Below are positions 45,805 to 54,492 of a DNA stretch of 64,000 bases, one piece after another. The DNA lies in contig DKFM01000014.1 of assembly GCA_002452815.1 (NCBI GenBank), positions 33,432-97,431 of the forward strand, in the 5' to 3' direction. Under the pieces are notes generated by a model that saw only the letters and a list, made by a program, of their open reading frames with translations, searched no databases and was not told where the DNA came from. The stretch's first letter is position 1. Each line of letters opens with the position of its first letter. This DNA comes from Rhodobacteraceae bacterium UBA6796 (lineage in GTDB: Bacteria > Pseudomonadota > Alphaproteobacteria > Rhodobacterales > Rhodobacteraceae). The position numbers were made by a program, and so were the translations under genes.

Positions 45805-46724
45805 TGGCGGGGATTTCGGCAGCTGCGGGCGATGCGCTGGCCGCCTGGCTTGACCATCTGCGGGCGCTGCAGGGCGCTTCGGCCCATACGATCAAAGCCT
45901 ATCGCACGGATGTTGCGGGGTTTTTGGGGTTTTTGCATCAGCATCACGGCGGCGGACTGGGGCTGGCGCGGCTGGCGCAGATCGGCCAGTCCGACATGCG
46001 GGCCTGGATGGCGCATGAGCGCGGGCGCGGGGTGGCGTCGCGCTCGCTGGCGCGGGCGCTGTCGTCAGTCAAGAGTTTCATGCGCTGGCTGGCCGACCGC
46101 GAGGGGTTTGACCCGACCCATGTTCTGGCGGCCCGCGCGCCGAAATATCAACGCAAGCTGCCGCGCCCGCTGAGCGAAGATGCCGCGCGGGCGGTAATTG
46201 CGCAGGTCGATACACAGGCGATGGAGCCCTGGATTGCCGCGCGCGATGCCGCCGTGGTGACGCTTCTGTATGGCTGCGGGTTGCGGATTTCCGAGGCGTT
46301 GGGCCTGACCAGCGACCAGGTGCCGCTGCCGGATGTGCTGCGCATCCGGGGCAAGGGCGACAAGGAACGGCTGGTGCCGGTGCTGCCGGCAGCCCGCGAT
46401 GCGGTGGCCGAGTATCTGCGCCTGTGCCCCTATCCGGCAGCGGCGGGACAACCGCTGTTTCGGGGCGCCCGCGGCGGGCCGTTGAACCCGCGGCTGATCG
46501 CCCGCGCGATGGAACAAGCGCGCATGGCGCTGGGTCTGCCCGCGACGGCCACGCCCCATGCCCTGCGTCACAGCTTTGCCACGCATCTGCTGGCGGCGGG
46601 CGGCGATCTGCGCGCGATCCAGGAATTGCTGGGCCATGCCAGCCTTGCCACCACGCAGGTTTATACCGCCGTGGACACCGCCCGCCTGATGCAGGTCTAT
46701 CGCCAGGCACATCCCCGGGCCTGA
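45804..46724 (+). CDS. xerC: tyrosine recombinase XerC
   Basis: A 306-residue chromosome-dimer resolvase subunit. The N-terminal SAM-like core-binding domain has ASAHTIKAYRTDVAGFL. The catalytic domain has the tetrad in GCGLRISEALGL (Arg), HALRHSFATHLL (His, Arg), LGHASLATTQVYT (His and the nucleophile Tyr). It is the chromosomal Xer type and not a phage integrase, judging by its DUF484 neighbour and lack of attachment repeats. Confidence 0.92.
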   Translation: MAGISAAAGDALAAWLDHLRALQGASAHTIKAYRTDVAGFLGFLHQHHGGGLGLARLAQIGQSDMRAWMAHERGRGVASRSLARALSSVKSFMRWLADREGFDPTHVLAARAPKYQRKLPRPLSEDAARAVIAQVDTQAMEPWIAARDAAVVTLLYGCGLRISEALGLTSDQVPLPDVLRIRGKGDKERLVPVLPAARDAVAEYLRLCPYPAAAGQPLFRGARGGPLNPRLIARAMEQARMALGLPATATPHALRHSFATHLLAAGGDLRAIQELLGHASLATTQVYTAVDTARLMQVYRQAHPRA

Positions 46725-46774
46725 CCTGCGGCCCGTGTCTTGCCCTTGCGGGCGCGATGCGGCAAGAGGGGCCT

Positions 46775-47473
46775 ATGGATCTTCGTGTCAAAGCCCTTTC
46801 CGTGCATCTGCTGACTGCCTCCGGGGCGGTCTTGTCGATGTTGGCCATGCTGGCCGCCGTCGAGGAAAAATGGAGCCTGATGTTCCTGTGGCTTGTGGTG
46901 GCACTGTTCGTCGATGGCATCGACGGCCCGCTGGCGCGGCGCTACGACGTCAAGCACAACTGGCCGACCTATGACGGCGTGTTGATGGATCTGATCGTCG
47001 ATTACCTGACTTATGTCTTCATCCCGGCCTATGCGCTGTTCAAGTCCGGGCTGCTGCCGGGCTGGACGGGGTGGCTGGCGATCATCGCGATCACCTATGC
47101 AAGCGTCATCTATTTTGCCGACACGCGCATGAAAACGAAGGATAATTCCTTTTCCGGTTTCCCGGCGTGCTGGAACATGGTGGTGCTGGTTCTGTTCGCA
47201 TTGGAACCCGGATACTGGGTGACGCTGGGTGTCGTGCTGGCGCTGTCGGTGGCGATGTTCTTCCCGCTGAAATTCATCCATCCGACCCGCACGCTGCGCT
47301 GGCGTGCGCTGTCGCTGCCGATGGCGCTGGCCTGGACGGTGTTTGCTGGCTGGGCGGCCTGGGTCGATTTCCACCCTGAAAGCTGGGCGCATTGGGGGCT
47401 GGTGGTGACGTCGGTCTATCTGCTGCTGGTGGGCATCGCCCAGCAAATCATCCCGCACAAACCCGCCGTCTGA
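46775..47473 (+). CDS. pcs: phosphatidylcholine synthase
   Basis: A 232-residue membrane enzyme that condenses choline with CDP-diacylglycerol. The CDP-alcohol phosphotransferase motif is in the Pcs form: DGPLARRYDVKHNWPTYDG followed by VLMDLIVD, with Asp pairs in the right spacing. About eight helices. GAGGGG 5 bases ahead of the ATG sets the start. An earlier in-frame ATG at 46757 lacks one. Confidence 0.9.
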   Translation: MDLRVKALSVHLLTASGAVLSMLAMLAAVEEKWSLMFLWLVVALFVDGIDGPLARRYDVKHNWPTYDGVLMDLIVDYLTYVFIPAYALFKSGLLPGWTGWLAIIAITYASVIYFADTRMKTKDNSFSGFPACWNMVVLVLFALEPGYWVTLGVVLALSVAMFFPLKFIHPTRTLRWRALSLPMALAWTVFAGWAAWVDFHPESWAHWGLVVTSVYLLLVGIAQQIIPHKPAV

Positions 47474-47493
47474 TCCCAAGGCGCAGGGAAGGG

Positions 47494-47517
47494 AAAGGGC
47501 GCCCGAAGGCGCCCTTT
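47494..47517. terminator. bidirectional terminator between pcs and ileS
   Basis: A perfect 10-bp stem, AAAGGGCGCC with GGCGCCCTTT, has a CGAA loop. It has A/T tracts suited to termination on both strands and lies between the convergent stops. Confidence 0.92.
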
Positions 47518-47520
47518 TGG

Positions 47521-50418
47521 TCAGTTCAACGCGTCATTGCAGCGTTTGCAGGTATGGGGATGCGCGTGGCTGCCGACATCGGGCAGGATTTTCCAGCAGC
47601 GCTCGCATTTCTCGCCCATCGCGGTTTCGAACACCACCGCCACGCCGGGCACTTCGGGCAGGCGGAAGGCTTCGTTCGGGGCCGGATCGCCGGTGACAGA
47701 CAGGCCCGAGGTGATGCACAGATCGGCGAAATTCACCGATTTGAGCGCTGCGGCCAGGTTCGCATCCTCGACATGCACCACCGGCGCGGCCTCCAGGCTG
47801 GCGCCGATCACCTTGGCGGTGCGCTGCACCTCCAGTGCAGCGGTCACGGCGCGGCGGGCGCGGCGGATGCCGTCCCATTTCGCCGCCAGCGGTTCGTTGC
47901 GCCAGTCGGCAGGCGTATCCGCGAAGTCCAGCAGGTGGATCGAGCTGTCCTCGCCCGGGAAGCGCGACAGCCAGACATCTTCCATCGTGAAGGGCAGGAT
48001 CGGCGCCAGCCAGCCGGTCAGACGATGGAACAGCAGGTCCAGCACCGTGCGCGCGGCCCGGCGCCGCGTGCTGTCCGGGGCGTCGCAATACAGCGCATCC
48101 TTGCGGATGTCGAAATAGAACGCCGACAGATCGACCGTGCAGAAGTTGAACAGTGCCTGGAAAACGCCCTGGAAGTCATAGGCCTTGTAACCCTTGCGCA
48201 CGGTCTGATCCAGTTCGGCCAGACGGTGCAGCAGCCATTGCTCCAGCTCGGGCATCTCGGCGGGGGCGATGCGTTCGGCCTCGTCGAAGCCCGCCAGATT
48301 GCCCAGCATGAAACGCAGCGTGTTGCGCAGCCGACGATAGCTGTCAGCCACGCCTTTCAGGATTTCCTTCCCGATCCGCAGGTCGACCGTGTAATCCGAC
48401 TGCGCCACCCACAGGCGCAGGATGTCGGCGCCGTAATCCTTGATCACATCGGCCGGCGCCACGGTATTGCCCAGCGATTTGGACATCTTCATGCCCTTTT
48501 CGTCGAGCGTGAAGCCGTGCGTCAGCACGCCACGGTAAGGCGCGCGGCCCTTGGTGGCGCAGGCCTGCAGCATCGAGGAATGGAACCAGCCGCGGTGCTG
48601 GTCGGTGCCTTCCAGATACAGATCGGCGATCCCGTCGGGCGTGCCATCGGGGCGGTCGCGCAGCACGAAGGCATGGGTCGAGCCGCTGTCGAACCACACG
48701 TCGAGCACGTCGAACACCTGATCGTAATCGTCGGGGTTGACCACGTTGCCCAGCATTTTCTGTTTGAAGCCGGGGGTATACCAGACATCGGCGCCCTCGG
48801 TCTCGAAGGCTTCCTTGATGCGGGCATTGACCTGCGGATCGCGCAGCAGGAAATCGGGGTCGGTCGGGCGCAGACCCTTCTTCACGAAGCAGGTCAGCGG
48901 CACGCCCCAGGCCCGCTGGCGCGACAGCACCCAGTCAGGCCGCGCCTCGATCATCGAATACAGGCGGTTGCGGCCGGTCTGCGGGGTCCATTGCACCAGC
49001 TGGTCGATGGAGGTCAGCGCGCGCTCGCGGATCGTGTCGCCATAGGTGCCCATGCCGTCGTCAAGCTTGTAGTCGATCGCGGCAAACCATTGCGGCGTGT
49101 TGCGATAGATCAGCGGCGCCTTGGAGCGCCACGAATGCGGATAGCTGTGCTTGACCTTGCCCTTGGCCAGCAGCGCGCCGGCATAGGCCAGTTGCTTGAT
49201 GTTGCTGACGTTGGCGGGGCCTTCCTTGCCATCGGGCAGGATGATCGCCTGCCCGCCGAACAGCGGAAGATCGGCGCGATAGCTGCCGTCGGGTTCGACG
49301 TTATAGGTCATCGGCAGCCCGAACTTCAGACCCAGCTGATAGTCGTCATCGCCGTGGCTGGGCGCGGTATGGACAAAGCCCGTGCCCGCATCGTCGGTGA
49401 CGTGATCGCCCGGCAGCATCGGCACGTCGTAATCCCATTCGCCATTGCCGCCGTCGACACCGGCATAGGGGTGGCGCAGGATCACGCCTTCGAACTCGCT
49501 CACGTTCACGTCGCGGATGCGGGTAAAGCCCGCGACCTTGGCCGCCGTCATCACCGATTGCGCCAGCGCATCGGCCAGCACCAGCGTTTCGCCCTCGGTC
49601 GCGGTGGATTTCTCTTCCAGCGTATCGACGCGGTAAAGGCCATAGGCGATGCCCGGCCCATAGGCCACCGCGCGGTTTTGCGGGATGGTCCAGGGTGTCG
49701 TCGTCCAGATGACGACCTGCGCGCCGTCCAGGCCGGAGACCGGCTTGAACCGCACCCAGATCGTGTGGCTGGTGTGATCGTGATATTCGACCTCGGCCTC
49801 GGCCAGCGCGGTCTTCTCGACCGGCGACCACATCACGGGTTTCGACCCCTGATAGAGCGTGCCGTTCATCAGCAGCTTCATGAACTCGTCCGCGATCACC
49901 GCCTCGGCGTGGTAATCCATCGTCAGATAAGGCTTGTCCCACTTGCCGGTGATGCCAAGGCGCTTGAACTCCTCGCGCTGGATGTCGATCCAGCCCTCGG
50001 CGAACTTGCGGCATTCCTGCCGGAAATCGACGACGTCGACCGCGTCCTTGTCCAGGCCCTTGGCGCGGTATTGTTCCTCGATCTTCCATTCGATCGGCAG
50101 GCCGTGGCAATCCCAGCCCGGCACATAGCGCGCGTCATGGCCCATCATCTGCTGGCTGCGGACGATGAAATCCTTAAGGATCTTGTTCAGCGCATGGCCG
50201 ATGTGCAGGTGGCCGTTGGCATAGGGCGGGCCGTCATGCAGCACAAAGGACGGGCGGTCCTGTTTCTCGCGCAGGCGGTCATAGATGCCGATCCGTTCCC
50301 AGCGGGCAAGCCATTCGGGTTCGCGGGCGGGCAGGCCCGCGCGCATCGGAAAATCGGTTTCGGGCAGGAAGACGGTGTCGCGGTAATCGACGGAAGCTTC
50401 GGGCGTATCGGCGCACAT
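47521..50418 (-). CDS. ileS: isoleucyl-tRNA synthetase
   Basis: A 965-residue class I synthetase. It has the HIGH-type motif GHLHIGHALNKIL, the ATP-site KGMKMSKSLGN, the tryptophan-rich editing-domain sequence and the C-terminal zinc cluster CERCWKILPDVGSHAHPHTCKRC. It is complete and of normal length. The 5' leader carries two short hairpins on the minus strand. Confidence 0.96.
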   Translation of the reverse strand: MCADTPEASVDYRDTVFLPETDFPMRAGLPAREPEWLARWERIGIYDRLREKQDRPSFVLHDGPPYANGHLHIGHALNKILKDFIVRSQQMMGHDARYVPGWDCHGLPIEWKIEEQYRAKGLDKDAVDVVDFRQECRKFAEGWIDIQREEFKRLGITGKWDKPYLTMDYHAEAVIADEFMKLLMNGTLYQGSKPVMWSPVEKTALAEAEVEYHDHTSHTIWVRFKPVSGLDGAQVVIWTTTPWTIPQNRAVAYGPGIAYGLYRVDTLEEKSTATEGETLVLADALAQSVMTAAKVAGFTRIRDVNVSEFEGVILRHPYAGVDGGNGEWDYDVPMLPGDHVTDDAGTGFVHTAPSHGDDDYQLGLKFGLPMTYNVEPDGSYRADLPLFGGQAIILPDGKEGPANVSNIKQLAYAGALLAKGKVKHSYPHSWRSKAPLIYRNTPQWFAAIDYKLDDGMGTYGDTIRERALTSIDQLVQWTPQTGRNRLYSMIEARPDWVLSRQRAWGVPLTCFVKKGLRPTDPDFLLRDPQVNARIKEAFETEGADVWYTPGFKQKMLGNVVNPDDYDQVFDVLDVWFDSGSTHAFVLRDRPDGTPDGIADLYLEGTDQHRGWFHSSMLQACATKGRAPYRGVLTHGFTLDEKGMKMSKSLGNTVAPADVIKDYGADILRLWVAQSDYTVDLRIGKEILKGVADSYRRLRNTLRFMLGNLAGFDEAERIAPAEMPELEQWLLHRLAELDQTVRKGYKAYDFQGVFQALFNFCTVDLSAFYFDIRKDALYCDAPDSTRRRAARTVLDLLFHRLTGWLAPILPFTMEDVWLSRFPGEDSSIHLLDFADTPADWRNEPLAAKWDGIRRARRAVTAALEVQRTAKVIGASLEAAPVVHVEDANLAAALKSVNFADLCITSGLSVTGDPAPNEAFRLPEVPGVAVVFETAMGEKCERCWKILPDVGSHAHPHTCKRCNDALN

Positions 50419-50795
50419 TCGGGAAAATTCCTCAGAAGGGATGGGCGCGTCTGTTGCGCCCGTGACGGACTTACATATCCCGGCAACCCTGACGCGTCAG
50501 AGCGCCGGGCCGGTAATTCGCTGGATGTAAGCGTGCCGTGTCATGGCTGCCTTATAGGCGGGCGGGCGCGGCGCGGCAAGCGGGTTGGGGGCGCTGCCCC
50601 CGCGCGTTTGCGCGCTCCCCCGGGATATTTGCTCCAGAAAGAAAATCCTATCCTTCTTTCTGGCTTAAATATCCCGGGGGTGAGGGCCGCAAGGCCCGAG
50701 GGGGCGGCGCCCCCTGCGGCCGCGTCACGCAGCGCCGCCCCTTCAATCCGCCCGCGCAATGCCCTAGGGTGGGCGCGCAACAACCGGGGGTGGCC
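50419..50795. promoter_or_regulatory. divergent region ileS / 50796 gene with leader hairpins and repeat copy 6
   Basis: 377 bases. On the ileS side the leader holds GGGCGC/GCGCCC (50443-50461) and a perfect palindrome CTGACGCGTCAG (50489-50500). I see no T-box or other named riboswitch. The rest is taken up by the dispersed repeat described separately. The CCGGGGGTGGCC just before 50796 gives no clear ribosome site. Confidence 0.4.
50587..50714. repeat. composite palindromic repeat, copy 6 (GATATTT type, full, hairpins both sides)
   Basis: The most complete copy. A GGGGGC/GCCCCC hairpin (50587-50601) comes first. The two core arms follow: one begins CCCCCGGGATATTTGCTCC (50617-50643), and its inverted partner is at 50654-50680 with a 10-base loop. 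Then come hairpins GGGCC-GCAA-GGCCC (about 50684-50697) and GGGGGC/GCCCCC (50700-50714). It lies between two divergent genes, ileS and the unrecognised gene at 50796. Confidence 0.85.
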
Positions 50796-51446
50796 ATGTC
50801 TGACGCAACCGAGGCGCCAAGCGCCGATGCAATCACCGCGATGTTCACGCGGGCCACGGGCGAGTATCTGTTCGCGCGCTGGGGGCGGCCGATCGTGCCG
50901 GTGGTGTTCGGCGTGGATGCGGCGACGTTGGCGACGGTCAAGGGCGCGGTCGAGGCGGTGGTGACGCTGGCGGGCCACAAGATGGCTGAAACCGACCCAG
51001 AACTGGGCGCCAATCTGATGATCTTCTTCTTCCGCGACTGGCAGGAGCTGCTCGAGGTGCCCAATCTCGACCAGATGATCGACGGGCTGGCCGATCTGGT
51101 CACGCGCCTCGACGATGCCGGGGCCAATCAGTACCGGGTGTTCCGCTTCGATGCCGAGGGCGCGATTCGGGCCTGTTTCAGCTTCGTGCGGATGGATGCG
51201 GCGCTGGACGAGGTGCCCGCCGACACGATCGCGCTGTCACAGGCGGTGCAGATGATCCTGCTGTGGTCCGACCGGGCCTTTGCCGAACGCTCGCCACTGG
51301 CGATGGCGCGCGGGGTGACGGTATTGCGCCCCGATGTGGCCGGCGTGATCCGCGCTGCCTATGATCCGGTAATGCCCGCCGTGGCGCATGATGCCAGCCA
51401 TGCGTTGCGCCTGACCGCGCGGCTGGCGGCAGGAGGTGCAGCATGA
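50796..51446 (+). CDS. unrecognised protein coupled to ybgC (tol-pal operon)
   Basis: A 216-residue soluble acidic protein with no membrane segment or signal peptide. Visible blocks are TRATGEYLFARWGRPIVPVVFG, ELGANLMIFFFRDWQELLEV and AIRACFSFVRMD. I do not recognise a family. The stop overlaps the ybgC start (ATGA), so translation is coupled to the thioesterase and the tol genes behind it. The ATG at 50796 follows the dispersed repeat. Confidence 0.75.
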   Translation: MSDATEAPSADAITAMFTRATGEYLFARWGRPIVPVVFGVDAATLATVKGAVEAVVTLAGHKMAETDPELGANLMIFFFRDWQELLEVPNLDQMIDGLADLVTRLDDAGANQYRVFRFDAEGAIRACFSFVRMDAALDEVPADTIALSQAVQMILLWSDRAFAERSPLAMARGVTVLRPDVAGVIRAAYDPVMPAVAHDASHALRLTARLAAGGAA

Positions 51447-51844
51447 GCCACGAATTTCCGATCCGCGTCTATTACGAGGATACCGACCTTGCGGGGATCG
51501 TCTATTACGCCAATTACCTGAAATTCATCGAGCGCGGCCGCAGCGAATGGATCCGCGAAGTGGGGGTCGATCAGGCCGCGCTGAAGCGCGATCATGGCGT
51601 GGTCTTTGCCGTGCGCCGGGTCGAGGCGGATTATCTGAAGCCCGCGAAATACGACGATGCGCTGGTTGTGCGCACCGATCTGGTGGCGGAAACCGGCGCG
51701 CGGATGGTGCTGGAGCAGGCCGTGCTGCGCGACTCGGAGGTGTTGTTCACCGCGACGGTCACGTTGGTGTGCCTGAACCCGAGCGGCGCGGCTCAGCGGC
51801 TTCCTGCCGATGTGCGGCGCAGGATCGCCCCGGCGGTGCATTGA
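51443..51844 (+). CDS. ybgC: Tol-Pal-associated acyl-CoA thioesterase YbgC
   Basis: A 133-residue hotdog-fold thioesterase. It starts FPIRVYYEDTDLAGIVYYANYLKF, with the catalytic Asp in the DTDLAG motif, and continues IERGRSEWIRE. It stands 128 bases before tolQ, the conserved position at the head of tol-pal loci. The overlap with the upstream gene implies coupled translation. Confidence 0.93.
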   Translation: MSHEFPIRVYYEDTDLAGIVYYANYLKFIERGRSEWIREVGVDQAALKRDHGVVFAVRRVEADYLKPAKYDDALVVRTDLVAETGARMVLEQAVLRDSEVLFTATVTLVCLNPSGAAQRLPADVRRRIAPAVH

Positions 51845-51972
51845 CCTTTCTGCATGGCGGTAATTGCTACAGCGCAATGACGCAGATGTTATGGCGTTCC
51901 CCCTGATCCTCGTATAGAATCGCTGCTAATCAGAGCCCGAAAACGTGGCCCCACCCCTGAGAGCAGTGACCG

Positions 51973-52668
51973 ATGGACCAGCAGACCCTTGCGATGACGC
52001 AGGAGATGGATTTCTCCTTGCTGGCGCTTTTCTTGCGCGCATCCTTTACCGTGAAACTCGTGATGATGCTGTTGACGGTGGCCAGCTTCTGGTCGTGGTC
52101 GATCATCATTCGCAAGTTCATCACCTTCCGCGCCGCCCGCTCCGAGGCCGAGGGCTTTGACCGGGCCTTCTGGTCGGGCGAACCGCTGGATGAATTGTTC
52201 GACCAGATCGGCCCCGCGCCGGTGGGGGCCAGCCAACGGATCTTTGCCGCAGGCATGCTGGAATGGCGCCGCAGCCACCGCAGCGACGGCGAGCTGATCG
52301 CGGGCGCGCAGGCGCGCATCGACCGGTCTATGGACGTGGCGATCGCGAAGGAAACCGAACATCTGAATTCCGGCCTGCCGTTCCTGGCCACCGTCGGTTC
52401 GACCGCGCCCTTCGTCGGGCTGTTCGGTACCGTCTGGGGGATCAAGGTCGCCTTCGAGGAAATCGCGATTTCGCAGAACACCTCGCTGGCGGTCGTGGCG
52501 CCGGGGATCTCCGAGGCGCTGGTGGCCACCGCGCTTGGCCTGCTGGCCGCAATCCCGGCGGTGATCTTCTACAACAAGCTGTCGGCGGACAGTGACCGCA
52601 TCGCCTCGGGCTACGAGGCGTTTGCCGACGAATTCGCCACCATCCTGTCGCGCCAGCTGGACGCCTGA
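51973..52668 (+). CDS. tolQ: Tol-Pal system proton-channel subunit TolQ
   Basis: A 231-residue MotA/TolQ/ExbB protein with three membrane helices (about 15-35, 138-160, 170-190). The conserved FLATVGSTAPFVGLFGTVWGI motif forms the second helix region. It uses the proton gradient to power TolA-driven envelope constriction. The start ATG has GAGAGCAGTGA ahead. Confidence 0.95.
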   Translation: MDQQTLAMTQEMDFSLLALFLRASFTVKLVMMLLTVASFWSWSIIIRKFITFRAARSEAEGFDRAFWSGEPLDELFDQIGPAPVGASQRIFAAGMLEWRRSHRSDGELIAGAQARIDRSMDVAIAKETEHLNSGLPFLATVGSTAPFVGLFGTVWGIKVAFEEIAISQNTSLAVVAPGISEALVATALGLLAAIPAVIFYNKLSADSDRIASGYEAFADEFATILSRQLDA

Positions 52669-52671
52669 GCG

Positions 52672-53154
52672 ATGGGGGCGGGGGTCATGAAAAAGGGCGG
52701 GGGCGGCGGGCGCCGTCGCCGGGGCAGCCGGGGCAAGTCCCATGCGATGAGCGAGATCAACGTCACGCCGATGGTCGACGTGATGCTGGTGCTGCTGATC
52801 ATCTTCATGGTGGCCGCGCCGATGATGACCGTGGGCGTGCCGCTGGAATTGCCGAAAACCGCCGCCAAGGCCGTGCCCACCGAACAGGAGGAGCCGCTGA
52901 CGATTTCGCTGCAGCTCGACGGCACCGTGTCAATGATGAACACCCCCGTGCCTGAGGCCGAGCTGGTGGATCGTCTGCGTGCGGTGGCGCAGGAACGCGA
53001 CAGCGACAAGGTGTTCCTGCGGGCCGATGGCGGCATCGAATATGCGCGTGTGGTGCAGGTGATGGGGGCGCTCAACGCCGGGGGGTTCGGCAATATCGTG
53101 CTGATTACCGATGTGGGCGGGCCGCAGCTGACCGGCGCGCCGGCCGGAAACTGA
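52672..53154 (+). CDS. tolR: Tol-Pal system protein TolR
   Basis: A 160-residue ExbD/TolR protein. A basic Gly/Arg-rich N-terminus is followed by INVTPMVDVMLVLLIIFMVAAP, whose Asp is the proton-carrying residue in the helix, and a periplasmic domain with VFLRADGGIEYARVVQVM. It starts 4 bases after the tolQ stop. Another in-frame ATG lies six codons in. Confidence 0.94.
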   Translation: MGAGVMKKGGGGGRRRRGSRGKSHAMSEINVTPMVDVMLVLLIIFMVAAPMMTVGVPLELPKTAAKAVPTEQEEPLTISLQLDGTVSMMNTPVPEAELVDRLRAVAQERDSDKVFLRADGGIEYARVVQVMGALNAGGFGNIVLITDVGGPQLTGAPAGN

Positions 53155-53173
53155 AACCGGAAAGTGGGCGCGA

Positions 53174-54382
53174 ATGCGCGTAGACAGGGCAGATAAACTT
53201 GGCACGGCGATTTCGGCGGCGCTCCATCTGGGGGTGATCGCCTGGGTCGTGCTGGGCGGCGAGTGGTTCAAGCCCAAGCCGTCGGAGCCTGTCGTGATGT
53301 CCGAGGTTTCGGTGATGTCCGAGGCCGAGTTCCAGGCGATGATGGCGGCGGCGCCGAAGGCTGCCGAAACCCCCGTGACCGAGGCCCCGGCGCAGCCCGC
53401 CACCCCGACCGAGGCAACGCCCGCGCCCGAACCGGCCCCCGAGGCCGAGGTCGTGCCCGAGCCTGCGCCCGAGGCGCTGGCCGAACCTGCGCCCGCGCCC
53501 GAACCCGCCCCGGATCTGACCGATCTGGCGCCGCCGGAACCCGCGCAGGTCACCGAGGTGCCGCCGACGATGATGCCGCCGGTCGAGGTGCCGCAAGACA
53601 CGCTTTCGCCCGATTTCTCGCCGCGCCCGCGCCCGAAACCCGCGCCGCGCGTCGCGCCCAAGGCCGCCGAGGCGCCCGCGCCGGATGCCAGGGTGTCGGA
53701 CATGGCCGAGGCCGAGACGCGCCCCGAAGAGGCCGCGGAACCCGAAGAAGTGGTCGAACAGCCCAAGCAAGAGGCCGCGCCGCCCGAAGCCACGACCGAA
53801 ATCGTGACCGAGGCCACCGAGACCGAAGAGGTCGCCAAGACCTCGGCGCCGTTGTCGACGCCGCGTCCGCGCACGAAACCGGCCAAGCCCGCGCCCGCGC
53901 CGACGGAAACAGCCGCAGCGGAAAAACCGGCGGCGGCCAAGACCCCCGCGAAACCGGCGGCGGCGAAACCTGCGGCGGATGCGGTGAACGACGCGCTGGC
54001 CGAGGCGCTGGCGGGCGAGACAGAGGGCACGGGCGGCACCGGGCGCGCGGCGTCTGGTCCGCCGGTCACCTCGGGCGAGAAAGAGGCGCTGATCGTCGAT
54101 GTTAAGGCGTGCTGGAATGTCGGCGCGCTCAGCTCCGAAGCGCTGCGCACCAGCGTGACGGTGGCGGTCGACATGAAGCCCGACGGCAAGCCCGACATCA
54201 CCTCGATCCGCATGGTCGGCTACGAGGGCGGCTCGGACGCGGCGGCGAAACAGGCCTACGAGGCCGGGCGCCGCGCGATCGTGCGCTGCGGCTCCGATGG
54301 CTTCCCGCTGCCGCCCGAGAAATACGACCACTGGCGCCAGATCGAAATCGTCTTCAACCCCGAAAAGATGCGGATGAAATGA
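53174..54382 (+). CDS. tolA: Tol-Pal system protein TolA
   Basis: A 402-residue protein spanning the periplasm. One N-terminal membrane helix (about 10-30) is followed by about 230 residues of low-complexity Pro/Ala/Glu/Lys repeats. The C-terminal Pal-binding domain begins [18 protein letters not shown] and ends [10 protein letters not shown]. It belongs to the inner-membrane TolQRA complex and contacts Pal and CpoB. The low-complexity stretch is Pro/Ala/Glu-rich rather than the Ala/Lys-rich helix of enterobacteria. Confidence 0.92.
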   Translation: MRVDRADKLGTAISAALHLGVIAWVVLGGEWFKPKPSEPVVMSEVSVMSEAEFQAMMAAAPKAAETPVTEAPAQPATPTEATPAPEPAPEAEVVPEPAPEALAEPAPAPEPAPDLTDLAPPEPAQVTEVPPTMMPPVEVPQDTLSPDFSPRPRPKPAPRVAPKAAEAPAPDARVSDMAEAETRPEEAAEPEEVVEQPKQEAAPPEATTEIVTEATETEEVAKTSAPLSTPRPRTKPAKPAPAPTETAAAEKPAAAKTPAKPAAAKPAADAVNDALAEALAGETEGTGGTGRAASGPPVTSGEKEALIVDVKACWNVGALSSEALRTSVTVAVDMKPDGKPDITSIRMVGYEGGSDAAAKQAYEAGRRAIVRCGSDGFPLPPEKYDHWRQIEIVFNPEKMRMK

Positions 54383-54492
54383 GCGCGCACAGCACAGGTC
54401 GGCAGATTTTCGCGGGTCCTCCGGCGCTTGTGATGCGCCGCGATGCAGAAACGCGTTACAAGAACACAAAGCCCAGTCGAGGGAATTCAGGA

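Noticed and set aside
45804..46724. Tyrosine recombinase as a mobile-element integrase
   Set aside because: It is the chromosomal XerC type with a DUF484 neighbour. No attachment repeats, phage genes or composition shift are present.
50419..50540. T-box riboswitch for ileS
   Set aside because: There is no T-box sequence, specifier loop or terminator/antiterminator pair, and T-boxes are not expected in this group.
47392..50964. Very long open frame on the plus strand opposite ileS
   Set aside because: It is the antisense of ileS, created by GC-rich third-position bias. Its His/Arg/Gln-rich composition and lack of any motif or ribosome site rule it out.
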